Assembly (NCBI RefSeq): GCF_000348925.1
Contig: NZ_AODQ01000043.1
Location: 1-32,624, forward strand
DNA: 32,624 nucleotides
DNA from: Cesiribacter andamanensis AMV16
GTDB taxonomy: Bacteria > Bacteroidota > Bacteroidia > Cytophagales > Cyclobacteriaceae
Direction of reading: 5' to 3'
Part shown: piece by piece, positions 32,299-32,624 of the stretch
Layout: the number at the start of each line of letters is the position of its first letter
How positions within the stretch are numbered: position 1 is the stretch's first letter
The notes under the pieces: generated by a model
Database searches by the model: none
The model's input: the letters and a program-made list of their open reading frames with translations, nothing else
What the model was told of the DNA's origin: nothing
Program-made: the position numbers and the translations under genes

Positions 32299-32624
32299 GG
32301 TACTTGGGTGTTTAAAAATTGGAAATAGAAAAAATAAAAAGTGTAGAAATCTATAGCCTGATTGGGCATAGCACTAGTAGGCCCCCGTATTGGGGGATGC
32401 AGGTGCTGCTTGCTGGTCCGGGAGCATAGGTTCCGGACTAGCGGGCATTGCCAATTGCATTCATCAGCCACTTGGCCGACAATTCAACTTTAATGATTGG
32501 GTATGAGGTTGTTGTCTTTACCACCAGTCTGTAGCAGTCTCTGTGCGGGAGAGGCGGTTATGCTTGCTGGTGAAACGATTGCCTGGGGGGAGTAAGCAGT
32601 TTAAAAAATAAAGGGGTAAAAGCC
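32299..32624. other. Gene-free right end
   Basis: These 326 bases hold no credible gene; the short frames there are mirrors or random. I see one small hairpin, CCCCC-GTATT-GGGGG at 32382-32396. The part next to 32298 is A/T-rich, as expected for a leader. The window ends inside this region. Confidence 0.6.

Noticed and set aside
27732-32624. AAGGGGTAAAAGCC present near 27733 and at the very end of the window
   Set aside because: A 14-base match is expected by chance about once or twice in 32 kb, and the flanks do not match.
1-32624. CRISPR array, restriction-modification, toxin-antitoxin, retron or phage genes
   Set aside because: I looked for regularly spaced repeats, reverse transcriptase, methylase and integrase motifs and saw none.

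Overview
The window looks like chromosomal DNA of a Bacteroidota bacterium, most likely a Cytophagales-type glider relative. Four things point there: a PorP/SprF protein and a gliding-motility type C-terminal sorting domain (type IX secretion), a TonB-dependent receptor with a carboxypeptidase-regulatory-like N-terminus, a two-component 'regulator propeller' histidine kinase, and -7 elements of the TAnnTTTG kind. I cannot fix the genus from sequence alone. No rRNA, complete tRNA, CRISPR array, transposase or phage gene was found.

Layout. 1-5947 (minus): the N-terminal part of a large repeat-rich secreted protein running off the left edge, then a type IX secreted FG-GAP/Ig/PKD protein with its PorP/SprF partner. 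6221-7060 (plus): an outer-membrane beta-barrel protein with a lysine-rich tail. 7159-11174 (minus): a tight operon of PLP aminotransferase, heptose-7-phosphate kinase (hldA) and TrkH. 11175-12021: a gene-free, AT-richer, repeat-laden stretch with four hairpins of one family and a degenerate copy of the recR 3' end. 12022-14675: recR (frameshifted), clpS and a sodium/solute symporter (frameshifted). 14707-19454: SGNH hydrolase, alkyltransferase-like protein, MscS channel, YccF protein, aldo/keto reductase, FemAB-like acetyltransferase and a small charged ORF. 19537-23193: a 1218-residue sensor kinase. 23487-27573 (minus): an acetate module of small symporter subunit, ActP-like symporter and acetyl-CoA synthetase. 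27922-29236 (plus): cbpA-type DnaJ protein overlapped by an unrecognised 119-residue gene. 29271-32298 (minus): a frameshifted TonB-dependent receptor preceded by a small secreted protein.

How the genes work together. The clearest functional units are the acetate uptake/activation operon (import by ActP plus its small subunit, activation to acetyl-CoA by Acs), the secreted-protein/PorP pair, and the cbpA pair. The rest is ordinary cell-envelope, repair and proteostasis content.

The most unusual points are: three otherwise intact genes (recR, the symporter, the TonB receptor), each broken by one missing base in a homopolymer; and the recR-downstream region, where a 39-bp direct repeat of the recR end flanks about 340 bp and is associated with a family of loop-conserved hairpins. 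I found no clearly new multi-gene system. The hairpin/att-like region is the best candidate for something undescribed.
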